A DNA stretch of 64,000 bases from Triatoma infestans (GCA_011037195.1 JAAEAF010014722.1:62001-126000); one strand, 5' to 3'; counted from the first letter of the stretch, positions 35,401-40,440 are shown. The notes: generated from the letters alone by a model not told the origin. Program-made: numbers and translations.

Positions 35401-35503
35401 TAAAAGGATAATCGCCTAAGCGTCTTTCTTCATCTAGAAATTTTCCAGCTTTTCCATTTACTGGCGGACAGAATAATCCATAATTGAAGCTCTCCTTTAG
35501 TTC
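6687..35503 (-). CDS. Shank: SHANK/ProSAP postsynaptic scaffold gene, 16 exons, 5'-incomplete
   Basis: Overall gene model. SHANK proteins are postsynaptic scaffolds linking membrane receptors to the actin cytoskeleton. Joined exons, in transcription order: 35378-35503, 29749-29929, 26209-26528, 25853-26114, 20510-20710, 19651-19824, 17783-18011, 17491-17692, 17226-17409, 15779-15874, 15500-15690, 14409-14492, 14036-14309, 13003-13130, 9503-10000, 6687-7031. All introns are GT-AG and every junction keeps phase, giving 3495 nt including the stop. Domain order is SPN end (about residues 1-70), ankyrin repeats (75-300), SH3 (398-448), PDZ (500-590), then Ser/Pro-rich region with SHANK-specific blocks. 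This order is diagnostic of the family. The initiator exon and the C-terminal SAM domain were not located. Introns carry mariner, LINE, SINE and hammerhead-like palindromic insertions. Family identity is seen directly in the protein; the synaptic role is family knowledge. Confidence 0.93.
7136..7650 (+). repeat. T-family repeat, internally diverged copy
   Basis: Left end has ACTTTCTGTTACTCC and the AGTAAG hairpin, then the family block TTTTCGATATCGAGTTTTCACC, and GAGTGTTTCACATC at the right end. The middle (7260-7600) does not match other copies well. It lies in the Shank intron between the last two exons. Confidence 0.6.
7944..8215 (+). repeat. T-family repeat, left part, cut by palindromic element
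   Basis: Starts with ACTTTCTCTTACTCC and runs through GAGTTTTCACTGG, a GTGTGTGT microsatellite, AACAGCATAGCTCAAAAACG and CACTTTACT. There the hammerhead-bearing palindrome at 8216-8527 interrupts it, so the palindrome is the younger insertion. Confidence 0.7.
8255..8292 (-). ncRNA. Hammerhead-like ribozyme motif, left arm of element A
   Basis: Minus strand reads CATC, CTGAAGA, T, GGGC-TAAC-GCCC, GAAA, CCGGTC, GATG. CATC pairs with GATG (stem I), GGGC pairs with GCCC (stem II), and ACCGGT is self-complementary so stem III would form between two RNAs. Predicted cleavage follows GGTC, between 8259 and 8258. One unpaired T separates CTGAAGA from stem II, unlike the textbook hammerhead. Confidence 0.62.
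8451..8488 (+). ncRNA. Hammerhead-like ribozyme motif, right arm of element A
   Basis: CATC 8451-8454, CTGAAGA 8455-8461, T, GGGC-GAAC-GCCC 8463-8474, GAAA 8475-8478, CCGGTC to 8484, GATG 8485-8488. Mirror copy of the left-arm motif on the opposite strand. Predicted cleavage is after 8484. All hammerhead-conserved core positions are present except for the extra T before stem II. Confidence 0.65.
9503..10000 (-). CDS. Shank: Shank exon: long Ser/Asn/Gly-rich region
   Basis: 498 nt (166 codons), phase 0 to 0; acceptor TTGTTACAG, donor GAG|GTTAGT. It encodes an Asn- and Thr-run segment, then IPPIPDPDYSLSEGEESDTE, a Gly/Ser-rich stretch, and finally HSFSVDEIQKVRTQLKSSKS and EDGDNSSSGVSSDQE. The last two are conserved SHANK blocks. 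The homopolymeric Asn/Thr/Ser runs look disordered and arthropod-specific. Confidence 0.94.
10055..10660 (-). repeat. Diverged T-family repeat
   Basis: Begins with TGTGAAACACTCACAAGG and CTTTCCTCTTGTGAC, the hairpin end of the family, and continues with degraded family segments (TCTTCAAATTTGGAATTCTG, GTGCTTTAGAGGAAAGC). It lies in the Shank intron between exons 13003 and 9503. The rest of this intron, 10660-11500, shows nothing I recognise. Confidence 0.5.
11525..11890 (-). repeat. T-family repeat fragment
   Basis: Contains AAAACCACTTTTTTTTTTTC, GGGGACCTCAAAACCTG, then the end TACTTTCTTTTACTAGG, in the order expected for the reverse complement of the family. It interrupts a Shank intron. Confidence 0.55.
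11940..13002. other. Intronic DNA with one unexplained open frame
   Basis: No repeat family I recognise. A plus-strand frame at about 12523-12765 encodes GKLTAGLGLVALGLTGNSL then a basic Lys/Arg patch, looking like a Gly/Leu-rich membrane segment plus basic tail. Without splice sites or homologues I do not call it a gene. Confidence 0.35.
13003..13130 (-). CDS. Shank: Shank exon: FKPANSAKLYASPEDVKTVGY segment
   Basis: 128 nt, phase 1 in and phase 0 out; acceptor ATATTTACAG, donor CAG|GTAATT. It encodes VADGIMSSFKPANSAKLYAS then PEDVKTVGYRSRSLPGHG, resembling the KLYASPEDMKTVGYRS block of SHANK proteins. The downstream intron runs to 10001 and holds diverged T-family repeat copies. Confidence 0.92.
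13665..13735 (-). repeat. 3' fragment of tRNA-derived SINE S1
   Basis: Contains AAGGCGCATCAACATC, GGTCATTGGCGC, CCTTCTCAGCGCACTGCCGG and ACAGTGTTCTC, the reverse complement of the 3' half of the SINE at 32096-32320. The tRNA-like head is missing. Confidence 0.6.
14036..14309 (-). CDS. Shank: Shank exon: HSTPDLA and proline-rich segment
   Basis: 274 nt, phase 0 in and phase 1 out; acceptor TTTTTACAG, donor ACG|GTAAG. It encodes HRDFHSTPDLALASARA, then RPPLPPPTHPPPPPPG, then GQIVKVELN. The proline run is a candidate SH3/EVH1 ligand (family knowledge: SHANK proline-rich regions bind Homer and cortactin), but I do not see a clear Homer PPXXF site in this exon. Confidence 0.92.
14409..14492 (-). 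CDS. Shank: Shank exon: SPARTPRVYASVAEMKRSKS block
   Basis: 84 nt, 28 codons, phase 0 to 0. The acceptor is GTTTTTTTGAAG and the donor is AAG|GTATAT. It encodes SSPARTPRVYASVAEMKRSK, conserved through the SHANK family. Being short and a multiple of three, this cassette could be skipped without a frameshift; nothing in the sequence shows that it is. Confidence 0.93.
14493..15499. other. Shank intron without recognisable content
   Basis: About 1 kb between exons 15500-15690 and 14409-14492. I see no repeat family, structured RNA motif or coding frame here. Confidence 0.5.
15500..15690 (-). CDS. Shank: Shank exon: AAELEELFQRQ block
   Basis: 191 nt, phase 1 in and phase 0 out; acceptor TTATTATCAG, donor CAG|GTTTGT. 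The correct frame, fixed by the upstream split codon, gives GEDDTGTGKSSSAESIHGSG, then SRITAAELEELFQRQNG, a SHANK-specific helical block. Reading the same exon from its first ATG gives a different, spurious frame. Confidence 0.92.
15779..15874 (-). CDS. Shank: Shank exon: TLSVGRARARS block
   Basis: 96 nt, phase 1 in and phase 1 out. The acceptor CATTTGCAG is weak in pyrimidines; the donor is G|GTTATT. It encodes RSPAPLPPRRDPKTTLSVG then RARARSMV. PPRRDP.TTLSVGRARA(R/K)SMV is a strongly conserved SHANK segment just after the PDZ. The split codon gives GAT with the next exon. Confidence 0.93.
16300..16400 (+). repeat. Decayed half of a family-1 palindromic element
   Basis: ACATCCTAAAGA, CCGAAATCGGTTGATAACTA and CAAAATGAAGCAG follow the order of the right arm of element A, with many substitutions. 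The CTGANGA core is broken (CTAAAGA). Stem III is still self-complementary after change (ACCGGT became ATCGGT). Confidence 0.5.
16670..16795 (-). repeat. Half copy of a family-2 hammerhead-like element
   Basis: GGTATTTTATCCGTCGTAGC, CATGCATACTGATATTG and CATCCATCGTCAGAGCAAAT match the left arm of the palindrome at 40441-40810. Minus strand retains CTGACGA, T and a GGAT/ATCC stem II with a GAAA loop, but the downstream GAAACCGGTC has been replaced. Confidence 0.5.
16925..17120. repeat. Decayed full palindromic element, family 1
   Basis: CCATCGACTAGGCGTTTTCC and CATCCTCAGGATGTC, then after about 60 bases GACATCTTGATGTTGGACGG, GCCCGAAACCAGTTGATCAA and ACACAATATGAAAC. Both arms are recognisable, with scrambled cores. 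Probably an old insertion in the intron between the PDZ and the TLSVGRARARS exons. Confidence 0.5.
17226..17409 (-). CDS. Shank: Shank exon: PDZ domain, second half
   Basis: 184 nt, phase 0 in and phase 1 out; acceptor TATCAACAG, donor G|GTAAGT. It reads INGENVTSASHEHVVDLIRR, with the αB-helix His of class I PDZ ligands, then GDLVSMTVVSA, then HYATLPRKLSSSATLG. It completes the PDZ fold and starts the Ser-rich region. The class I assignment follows from His at the start of helix αB (SHEHVV). Confidence 0.95.
17491..17692 (-). CDS. Shank: Shank exon: PDZ domain, first half
   Basis: 202 nt, phase 2 in and phase 0 out; acceptor GTTATAG, donor GCT|GTAATA. It encodes RTVVLHRGRRGFGFVLRGAK, with carboxylate-binding loop GFGF, then LQYLDDVDEGGVADMAGLKK and GDYLLA. 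The long loop between the first strands and VDEGG are SHANK PDZ hallmarks; the domain binds C-terminal ligands such as GKAP in the family. The following intron is only 81 nt and in frame. Confidence 0.96.
17783..18011 (-). CDS. Shank: Shank exon: second half of SH3 and SH3-PDZ linker
   Basis: 229 nt, phase 1 in and phase 2 out; donor CA|GTATGTG. It encodes GFLEGTLRGESGLFPSHCV, the second half of the SH3 (canonical W.G...G..GWFPSNYV), then a basic, Thr/Arg/Pro-rich linker (TTRRRPSTRVSGRRE, APPAPAN). Both SH3 tryptophans are replaced, by Leu in FLEG and GLFPS, so classical Pro-rich ligand binding is doubtful. The domain is recognisable from spacing and from the position between ankyrin and PDZ. 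Confidence 0.92.
19225..19261 (+). ncRNA. Hammerhead-like motif, family 3, core decayed
   Basis: GCC 19225-19227, TTGAAAA (versus CTGANGA) 19228-19234, A, perfect stem II GACAA-TATAT-TTGTC, GAAA 19251-19254, CGTT, GGC 19259-19261. Stem I (GCC/GGC) and stem II are fully paired. Two core changes, C3 to U and G8 to A, should abolish cleavage. Confidence 0.5.
19400..19480 (+). mobile_element. 3'-end scrap of LOA/R1-type LINE
   Basis: CCTGGACCTGGATTG, TTATTGTTTTTCTTTAGG, TAGCGTAAAG and CAAAGACAAATAATGATC align with the 3' untranslated end of the LINE at 47820-49127. Too short for coding sequence. Confidence 0.45.
19651..19824 (-). CDS. Shank: Shank exon: acidic linker and first half of SH3
   Basis: 174 nt, phase 1 in and phase 1 out; donor AAG|GTAAAT. 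It contains GDASDIISDSSGVGT, a SHANK linker block, then VVCIENYSSTQPGYLRISQG, which aligns with the SH3 RT loop (ALYDY...L.GD in canonical SH3). The exon ends inside the SH3 at GDIIE; the fold is completed by exon 17783-18011. Confidence 0.92.
19825..20509. other. Intron with a very long A tract
   Basis: AT-rich; from 20409 to 20470 the plus strand is almost uninterrupted A with one C, i.e. poly-T on the transcript strand, about 40-100 bases downstream of the exon 20510-20710 donor. No other feature. Confidence 0.6.
20510..20710 (-). CDS. Shank: Shank exon: ankyrin-SH3 linker
   Basis: 201 nt, phase 1 in and phase 1 out. The acceptor is TATTTTCCAG and the donor is G|GTATTT. The protein reads AFREAPRYNPRRRS and then a Ser/Pro/Ala-rich, probably disordered stretch (APPSPSPSDRS). 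It is placed by phase and by the FRE...Y..RRR block that follows the ankyrin region in SHANKs. A tract of about 60 A residues (20409-20470) lies only about 40 bases inside the downstream intron. Confidence 0.9.
20711..22420. other. AT-rich Shank intron, no supported feature
   Basis: Homopolymer A/T runs, (AT)n at 21475-21485 and 21972-21986, an ACC-rich stretch near 21846-21885. No repeat family or coding sequence recognised. Confidence 0.5.
22425..22925. mobile_element. Inverted-dimer element, family 3, with hammerhead-like arm
   Basis: Left end GGTTGAGACCAAAGCTTCAG and TTTGCTAAAAACTGACG reappear inverted at the right end as CGTCGTTTTT, TTAAGCAAACTATGATGCGG and TCTCAACC. The right arm has a hammerhead-like motif; the left-arm equivalent has lost GAAA. 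The middle of about 400 bp shows no open frame. It lies in the intron between exons 25853 and 20710. Confidence 0.55.
22843..22882 (+). ncRNA. Hammerhead-like motif, family 3
   Basis: GAC 22843-22845, CTGAAGA 22846-22852, stem II region GGCTCA...TGAC, GAAA 22872-22875, CGTC, GTT 22880-22882. Stem I GAC/GTT pairs with one wobble. Stem II would be perfect (GGCTCA/TGAGCC) but for a two-base deletion on its 3' side. ACGT is the self-complementary stem III. Confidence 0.45.
23500..23625 (+). repeat. Decayed family-1 palindrome arm
   Basis: ATGATGATAAGGTGAACGCA, AGGAACCGGTGATCATAAAA and TATCATGGAAAAAATCTCTG follow the right-arm order of elements A-D with many changes; the GAAA block is lost. Confidence 0.45.
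25079..25275 (-). repeat. tRNA-derived SINE S1
   Basis: Minus strand begins GGATTAACTTAAGTGGTAGC (A-box region), then GTCCCGGGTTCGAATCC (B box) within a tRNA-like head. A shared tail follows with TGCCCTTAGATTTTTTGTTC, GAGCCTCTACAACTCACTG and two ACTGTC-type palindromic segments. The same tail occurs in the copies at 32096 and 40036. Pol III transcription and LINE-dependent mobilisation are inferred. Confidence 0.8.
25853..26114 (-). CDS. Shank: Shank exon: last ankyrin repeats
   Basis: 262 nt, phase 0 in and phase 1 out; donor G|GTGAGT. It encodes ACRIGLVQHLEQLLFYGAD, NASGNTPLHVCAVN, SCARLLLFRG, then VIAGNLDLADVI. These are close to SHANK ankyrin repeats 5-6 (QNASGNTALHICALYNQESCARVLLFRG in vertebrates, cited from general knowledge of the family). 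The split Gly/Val codon joins to the next exon to give NVVAFRE, like the vertebrate VVPFRE motif. Confidence 0.95.
26209..26528 (-). CDS. Shank: Shank exon: central ankyrin repeats
   Basis: 320 nt, phase 1 in and phase 0 out, bounded by a CAG acceptor and a CAG|GTAATT donor. It encodes repeats with ankyrin signatures TPLSMAA, GCTALHRAV and GLTPLYWAV, followed by GWQEVHQ. The last matches the SHANK-specific GWQEIHQ. Ankyrin repeats of SHANK bind cytoskeletal and signalling partners (family knowledge). Confidence 0.95.
27588..27625 (-). ncRNA. Hammerhead-like motif, left arm of element B, inactivated
   Basis: Same layout as 8255-8292, with CATC/GATG stem I and GGGC/GCCC stem II, but GAAA has become AAAA (conserved G12 lost), so cleavage is not expected. 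Confidence 0.55.
27726..27763 (+). ncRNA. Hammerhead-like ribozyme motif, right arm of element B
   Basis: CATC 27726-27729, CTGAAGA 27730-27736, T, GGGC-GAAC-GCCC, GAAA 27750-27753, CCAGTC, GATG 27760-27763. Core blocks are intact; stem III is less self-complementary (ACCAGT). Predicted cleavage after 27759. Confidence 0.6.
27911..27953 (-). ncRNA. Hammerhead-like motif, family 3, left
   Basis: Minus strand: GCC, CTGATGA, then AGGA, stem II GGCTC-GATCCAA-GGGTT (five pairs, three of them G-U wobbles), GAAA, CGTT, GGC. Stem I is GCC/GGC. A four-base insertion precedes stem II. Core positions are conserved. Confidence 0.5.
28409..28447 (+). ncRNA. Hammerhead-like motif, family 3, right
   Basis: GCT 28409-28411, CTGAAGA 28412-28418, A, stem II GGCAC-GATCTAA-GTGTT, GAAA 28437-28440, CGTT, AGC 28445-28447. 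Stem I GCT/AGC differs from GCC/GGC of the left arm by a compensated base-pair change. Cleavage triplet would be GTT. Confidence 0.55.
28640..28770. repeat. (TA)n-rich low-complexity tract
   Basis: About 130 bp of interrupted TA/TATATAAT repeats between AT-rich flanks; likely expanded microsatellite, able to form cruciforms. No coding potential. Confidence 0.8.
29170..29440 (-). repeat. T-family repeat fragment
   Basis: GTACTTTCGGTTGAGGAATT, CGAAATATCAAGTACGC, AAACCACTTTTTTGG, CAGGGGACC then ACTAGGAGTAAGAGAAAGT at the end, in reverse-complement family order. Confidence 0.65.
29749..29929 (-). CDS. Shank: Shank exon: SPN-ankyrin linker and first ankyrin repeat
   Basis: 181 nt, phase 0 in and phase 1 out. 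The acceptor is TTTTTCAG and the donor is G|GTTAGT. The protein shows YKRRVYKQL, LHTRTNLRRFLDYV and KGLDPNFHCPD, matching the SHANK stretch that leaves the SPN domain (FRYKRRVYAQ) and enters the ankyrin region (GLDPNFHDPDSGE). The split codon G|AA rebuilds the Glu of DTGETPL across the next junction, which confirms the intron. Confidence 0.93.
30530..31240 (-). pseudogene. Decayed mariner transposase (fossil 1)
   Basis: Minus-strand frames broken by stops and shifts contain, in order, LGYRKL, GPEDAY, NLDFLSE, then KLREHLGGKHFFDDDEVKIE and VNWLKV, then GMKKLVRRLTKC. This is the order of a mariner-type transposase C-terminal half: helix, catalytic region, and the LGGKRF.DDE...WL...GI.KL..R..KC end. 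No intact catalytic triad and no terminal repeats found. It sits in the Shank intron between exons 35378 and 29929. Confidence 0.75.
31735..31867. repeat. Near-perfect inverted repeat with no loop
   Basis: Left arm 31737-31800 starts CAAACAAAGCTGTCATGCC and TTGGTTCATGGACC; right arm 31801-31867 is its complement (GGTCCAAGG, CATGACAGCTTTGTTTG). The arms of about 64 bp meet at TATATA. It is adjacent to a tRNA-like SINE tail, so it may be a head-to-head dimer of that tail. Confidence 0.7.
31868..32018 (-). repeat. tRNA-derived SINE S3 (candidate)
   Basis: Minus strand: CGCGTCATCCAATGGTTAGC (A-box region), then AAGGTTCGATTCCCGTTGC (B box), then a non-tRNA tail running into the inverted repeat at 31735-31867. 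Different body from S1. Confidence 0.6.
32096..32320 (+). repeat. tRNA-derived SINE S1, complete, with target duplication
   Basis: Head AGCTAAGAGGTTAGCACG and B box CCCGGGTTCGAGTCC, body with GAGCCTCTACAGCTCACTG, ACACTGTCCGGAGGCC and ends AAGCGCCTTAAGTT plus poly-A. Flanked by direct AAATTATTTACAATA (left copy ends 32095, right copy ends 32340), proving retrotransposition. Confidence 0.9.
32640..33215 (+). pseudogene. Decayed LINE RNase H fragments
   Basis: Fragments read GNDRPTDYS-like after KRMLVWRA, then TNNQAERLAIVNVLKLDKTY (RNase H TNN.AE signature of I-type LINEs), then ADRVAKEA (GN..AD.LAKEA signature). Pieces are in mixed order with frameshifts, suggesting two overlapping remnants. 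A T-family end (GTGAAACACTCACAAGG) follows at about 33232. Confidence 0.55.
33965..35145 (+). mobile_element. 5'-truncated RTE-like non-LTR retrotransposon
   Basis: Broken frames give IFVDLRKAYDTAF (RT motif), KGLKQGCSLSPTLFNIYV in a shifted frame, TLQFADDQVI (catalytic FADD at 34344-34355), DFKYLGFSI, then ALYGSQCW, IWLGHVMRMSG and RRRGRPRKLWMDGETKALM, the typical C-terminus of insect RTE-like LINEs. The endonuclease is missing. It ends with an (AAAT)n tail at 35118-35144. At least three frameshifts or stops; dead copy in a Shank intron. Confidence 0.82.
35378..35503 (-). CDS. Shank: Shank exon: end of SPN domain
   Basis: This is the most 5' exon found, 126 nt (42 codons, phase 0 to 0). The acceptor is a T-rich tract ending in CAG at 35504-35506; the donor is GTACG at 35373-35377. 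The protein contains NYGLFCPP, GKAGKFLDEERRL and DYPFNG, the very conserved end of the Shank/ProSAP N-terminal (SPN) ubiquitin-like domain (NYGLFQPP...GKFLDEER in vertebrates). It opens mid-domain, so at least one more coding exon must lie upstream at a higher coordinate. I did not find it before position 64000. Confidence 0.93.
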
Positions 35504-35689
35504 CTGAAATAAATAAATGATTTTATTTATGCACAACAAATATATAATTTATAGAGTTTTATCCACTTTAAGATATCTGGTATTAGTGGAGGTGGTTGAG
35601 TTTCTTTTTTTATAATATCCAGTGGTAGATTAGTGACAACAACTCCTTCTTGTTTATACAAATCTGATTCATTCTTTCAATGAACAGAA

Positions 35690-35725
35690 TAGAATGTTTC
35701 GACCGAATGAGGTCATCTTCTGCTA
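35690..35725 (-). ncRNA. Hammerhead-like motif with one core change
   Basis: Minus strand: TAG, CAGAAGA (versus CTGANGA), T, perfect stem II GACC-TCATTC-GGTC, GAAA, CATT, CTA. Stem I TAG/CTA is fully paired and differs in sequence from every other copy. U4 to A and ACGT to ACAT are probably decay. Confidence 0.5.
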
Positions 35726-35774
35726 GTATTTTACATTTTTAGTTTTCAGGCGGACTTAACGTCCATTTATTACC

Positions 35775-36130
35775 TGGGATCTATTGAGCCATAGCCGAAG
35801 GATATAAGGCAAATAGTAGGTCTACTAACAAGGCATTGTAGGCTGAATAGGCACATGCACCAACTGGTACTTGCAAACAACGCGTTGTGCCGGTTTTGCA
35901 AGGCCGAGGAGGAAACCCCGGGACACATCCTTTGTGAGTGTGCCGGCCTCCTGGCGAGGGTAAGGTTTCTTCAACTAGGGACAAGTAATTCCGAAGCTGC
36001 GAGCTTCATGACAGAGCCACTTTCAGCTTTACTGGGCCTGATTAAGAAGGCAAAGCTGACGGATGTGCTATAAGCCCATGGAATCCACAATAGACTTCTC
36101 AATGAGGCTTTGCCCTCCCTGTTTGCAATC
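35775..36130 (+). mobile_element. 3' fragment of an RNase H-bearing LINE inserted into SINE S2
   Basis: Frame 35780-36073 reads CRLNRHMHQLVLANNALCRF then CKAEEETPGHILCECAGL, the post-RNase H CCHC-like end (CR.C...EET..HIL.EC) of LOA/R1/Jockey-type LINEs. One stop at its start. Flanking sequences (ACTTAACGTCCAT at 35757, TCTTACGTCCAATT at 36136) are both pieces of SINE S2, so this LINE probably inserted into one. Confidence 0.65.
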
Positions 36131-37680
36131 AAATCTTACGTCCAATTACCAAATTAGGTATCGTAGAGACGGAGGGCAAAAGCACATACTTACATTTTTA
36201 GTTCATTATCAGTTGTTGAAACTATATTTAAATCCATTCTTTAACAAAACGGTCTTTTATTTTATTTGTTTTATAAAATTTCTTACTAGTTTAAAAAAAA
36301 TTTCTTTCATATGTTATTATAAGTTAAATAATTTAAAGATCATTTCGCCAAAGAATGAATTTAAATGTAGTTTTTTAAAACTTTCATTAGATCCAAACGT
36401 CCTACTAAGTTCAGTCAATGAATAAATAAAACTTTAAAAATCAGAAGCTTCACTAATCCACTCCTGGAATATTATAGTCATGATATTAAACAAGTGTAGG
36501 ACAAATGTTTTACAATCTTCAAGTTAAAAAGTAATTGCAATATTAATATCAGGGGAAAGATAGAAAATCATATTCAATTAATAATAAAAATAACACAATT
36601 CATTAAATAAATTATTCAATAATATGATCACAATGCAAGGTCAAGAGAAATAAATATGAAGGTTGATTGTAAAAATGCAAAACACACTTCCAAAAGTAAT
36701 GATTTCCCTATCTTAGAAAAAAAAAAATAAATAAATAACTAGAACCAAAATAATCTGTCATCAGTTTATATTCAGTTAATTTTTTTGGAATAACTTGATG
36801 AAAATTTTTTTGGAGATTTTGGAGCCACACTGAGTCAAGTATTAGTCTTTTTTGGGGGGGGGAACAATTATATAAAATTTCAAAATTGTTTTAATAGGGC
36901 AGTTTACCAGTTTCTTCACAGATGTTCATATTTCTAATCTTGCCTCTTTCGTCAAGAGTATCCGTTTTTTTTTTTTTTACTAAACCGAAGCGAACGTTTC
37001 AAAACTATTTAGTATTTTGACCTTGATATATTTTGATGAAAATAAAACATGCAAAAAATCAATGTAGAATGTGATTATGATGGACAAATTAACAATATAC
37101 AAATAATGCAATAAAACTCAATAATTAATATGCCCAAAGTGGGACATGCAGTGACATAACCTTTAAAATATATCATAAAGTGCCACCATTTTTGTGAAGT
37201 ATTATCAGGCAAACAAAAATTACTTCTAAAATATATGGACAAAAAGTTTTTGTTGAAAACTGATTATTTCATCGTAAGTTTACTGAAGAGTAATACGTAG
37301 GTTTCAGGTATTAAATAAATATCGACCGACATTAGAATGTCGGTCCCCGCTTTGCAAATAGACACTCACAAACTAGCATATATTTGCTCTTTACATTACA
37401 TTGAACTTGTAATGCTTAGAATGTGATGTTTAAGCTATGTTTGCGCTAATCAAGCTATATCTCCTTACTAGTATTCTCTATACAGACACATATATATTGC
37501 CAGTTCAAGCAAGAAGCACACAATTTATGTAAATTTTGCTAAACTACCTCTCAAATATTTATATTTTTTTTAAAAGCTCAGTAAACAAAATTAAAGTTTG
37601 TTTCTTTTATTTTAGCATAAAAGAAAATATTATTCATATGATTAATTAATATCGGATGGCTGTGGAAAAAACAAAAAAGA
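36131..37680. other. AT-rich DNA, partial SINE S2 only
   Basis: ACGTCCAATTACCAAATTAG and GGAGGGCAAAAGCACATAC at 36138-36190 match SINE S2 at 53231-53412; beyond that no recognisable feature. Probably 5' intron of Shank. Confidence 0.5.
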
Positions 37681-37689
37681 AAGGCATAG

Positions 37690-39185
37690 AAAAGTCAATA
37701 ATACAGATGGGCAGTTTGAAAAGACTTGGTGCGGTTGATGTGTTCAACTTGATAAATAAATCTGTATGATTGATTAAGAAATCAACTTGAACTGTATGTT
37801 AATTAAATGTCCATTAAATGTTAAGGGAAAAGGTATAGAAGTTGTCAAGGAATATAAGTATTTAGGGTTAAGTCTCACTCCCGCGTTGACTCTGAAGTCC
37901 CACTGGAACGATAAGGCGAGGCAGGCGATGCTCGGGTTAAATAGTGTTTGGGCTGACTTAATGGCAAACAAGCATGTGCCGATTTCGGCCAGAAATGAGG
38001 TGTTTACTTCTGTAACTCGGTCCGTACTTACATATGGGTGTCAGATTTGGAAGGTTGAATATCGGTACTCAGACAGAATAGAAGGGGTACAGAGATCGTT
38101 TTTAAAGAAATTATTCCGTCTACCAAAGAATACACCCAATTATGTGCTCTATTTAGAAATGCAAACCTGTCCTCTACATGTATTCACATTTACACTGTTT
38201 TTGAAATTTCTCAAAAAGATTTTGGAACTTGACAATAACCGCTTAGTAAAAAAGTTGGCTTTGGAAATAGTTAATAAAAAAATTATTTGGTTTAGGGATT
38301 TGTCCGATTGGATTAACAAGTTAGACAGTAACATTAGGTTAAATGTGCATTCACCTGAAGGGTTTAGTAATGAAATTAATGCCATACAGAACGCTTTGAT
38401 GCAGTATTATATAAAAACTTTTATGAATAGTGCGATTAATAGTACCTACCATAAGATCTATAGTAGATTATCGTTTAATGTTGACTATATTAATATTGGC
38501 CTGGATGTATTAGATATAGGTCTTATAGTGAAGATCTACTATAAGACTGCTTGATTTAAACTACAAGCCTTATATACAGGAGAGAAATTATAATTGTAGT
38601 ATGTGTAATATGGCTGCAAATGAAGATGTATTCCATTTTTTTGGGTCAGTGTGCCATATTGAGTTTTATTAGAAAAAAGTATTTCTTTAGGGAGGTGCTA
38701 GCGGTTGATGAAATGTTGTATTTACTGAATGGTAATAATTGGTTGGCACTGATTGGGTACATCAAAGAGTCAATGTCATACAGAAGGTTTCTTGTAGAAA
38801 ATTTTAATTTCTAAATACATTACATATTATGATAGATCAGTCTCCCCTTCTATTGTTATTGTCCTTTTATTTAGTTATTAAATTAACAAAAAAAAAATGC
38901 CTTGACGTCTATCTTATTATTTACAGAGTTTTACTTTTTATTCGGTTTGTAATTAAAAAATTATATAAAAAAAAATAAATAAAAAATCAATTGAGAAAAA
39001 AAAATTATATACATAGGTAAAATAATTGTGTTAATAGAATATTGTCCTGAGTTTTGAGACATACACTCCTGACAGACGATTAACTATCATGTCAGCAATC
39101 ATGCTGTTTATGTTTAAATTGTATCATGTTATAATTGAGTTTATTTGCAAATAAAGTATGTTTTCTATCTATCTTCTATCTATCT
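37690..39185 (+). mobile_element. 3' part of a non-LTR retrotransposon with C-terminal zinc knuckle
   Basis: A 255-codon frame (37787-38554) contains KTKCMLIK-like start, EYKYLGLSLTP (RT thumb YLG), and SVLTYGCQIWK (TYG..IW), LINE hallmarks after the RT catalytic core. After two frameshifts (38550 and 38635, the latter in a T run) it continues CSMCNMAANEDVFHFLGQCA, a C..C...H....C knuckle. The 3' end has a (TCTA)n tail at about 39160-39183. RT catalytic motifs and endonuclease are absent (5'-truncated). Confidence 0.75.
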
Positions 39186-39960
39186 AAATGTCCATTAAAA
39201 AACCGTGTCTTTATACTTTTTTCAAACTAAATGATTAATAAACTGCAGATCAAATTCTCTCCTTTGTTTAAGGATTTATACTAGCTTCTAAATAAACAAT
39301 ACTTTAAAATTTAAACTTTCTATTTGCTAGGTTAAGACAGGGCTGCCACATGCAGGTCAACAAAAAACTTATAAATAGAATTTCAATACTAACTTTAATA
39401 ATTTGGCTAAAGTCGAGTATAGACTTAGACTCCCCTCCCCCAAAATTTCGTTTTTATATTTATCTGTGTCGGAATGATAAATTTTTTTTCACAATAAATA
39501 TGTGAGATGAAAGTATGGAGTTTGCAAACGTCATCAAGTAAGGAATTTTACAATTGTATATTCTACTTAGAAAAGTGTGTATAGAAATAAATCGAATCTA
39601 TAAAGAACTGTGATCCGAGCGTGTATGAGTTGTACTGACAGTGGGTTACTTTTTTTCTAATTCTCAACGCGCTTCAGTGAGGGCGCTAGGGGGGTGGACC
39701 CCCTGATAAGATTTGTAGTGTTGTGGGAGGAGGTGCAAACGGCTGTGGAGGCGAAGTTTCCGATTACCAAATATATAACAATATACTTTTTTATGTTATT
39801 TCCGTTTTTAAAAATTATTTTTCATTTAAGACTAAATTGAAATTACGAGGCGCAATGCACGTATTAAGCATAAAATATGGTTTAAGTGCTGGTGGTTACA
39901 GGTTACAAAAAAAAGCTGTACAATGCGCTAGGTCTATTCTCGACTTGTATCAATTTTTTT
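39186..39960. other. No supported feature
   Basis: AT-rich; an open frame at 39723-40121 is mostly read-through into the LINE/SINE scraps that follow and has no domain. Confidence 0.45.
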
Positions 39961-39964
39961 TAAT

Positions 39965-40035
39965 TGTCTGTGGGGTTGTACCAAGCCCTATGCTATCCAA
40001 AGCCCCACTGGAACCATTTAGGTACCCCAAAAGAT
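39965..40035 (-). mobile_element. 3'-end scrap of LOA/R1-type LINE
   Basis: ATTGTCTGTGGGGTTG, CCTATGCTATCCAAAGCC, then TTTAGGTACCCC match the reverse complement of the 3' end at 49050-49110 and of the copy at 56884. It directly abuts SINE S1. Confidence 0.55.
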
Positions 40036-40232
40036 TGGCGCCTTCTCAATGCACTGACGGCCTCCGGACAGTGTTCTCATACAGACAACACTGTCCACCA
40101 CTGCTGGACAGTGAGCTTTAAGAGGCTCCTTGTAAGGAAAAAAATCTAAGGGCAGCACTGCTGGACTCGAACTCGTGACCTCTGCGTTGCTAGTCCAGCG
40201 CGCTGCCACTGAGCTAATCCCTTCCCTTACCA
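40036..40232 (-). repeat. tRNA-derived SINE S1
   Basis: Minus strand: GGGATTAGCTCAGTGGCAGC, GAGGTCACGAGTTCGAGTCC (B box), then the S1 body with ACTGTCCAGCAGTGGTGG and GCACTGAGAAGGCG-like 3' part. The A-box region is the best preserved of the S1 copies. Confidence 0.8.
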
Positions 40233-40440
40233 ATAAATAACTTTAATATTAAAATACAATTACAACTATATGGTATAAATAAAATATTATAATGAAACTT
40301 TTAATTTATTTTTTTAATTAGTTCAAACTTGATAATCAAAAAATTAAATGTCTAACTTAGTAAGTTATAAATTTTAGAAACACTAAATTATTGGTTGAAT
40401 GTATGTATGGATGGGCACGCATTGCACTAGATGGATAACA

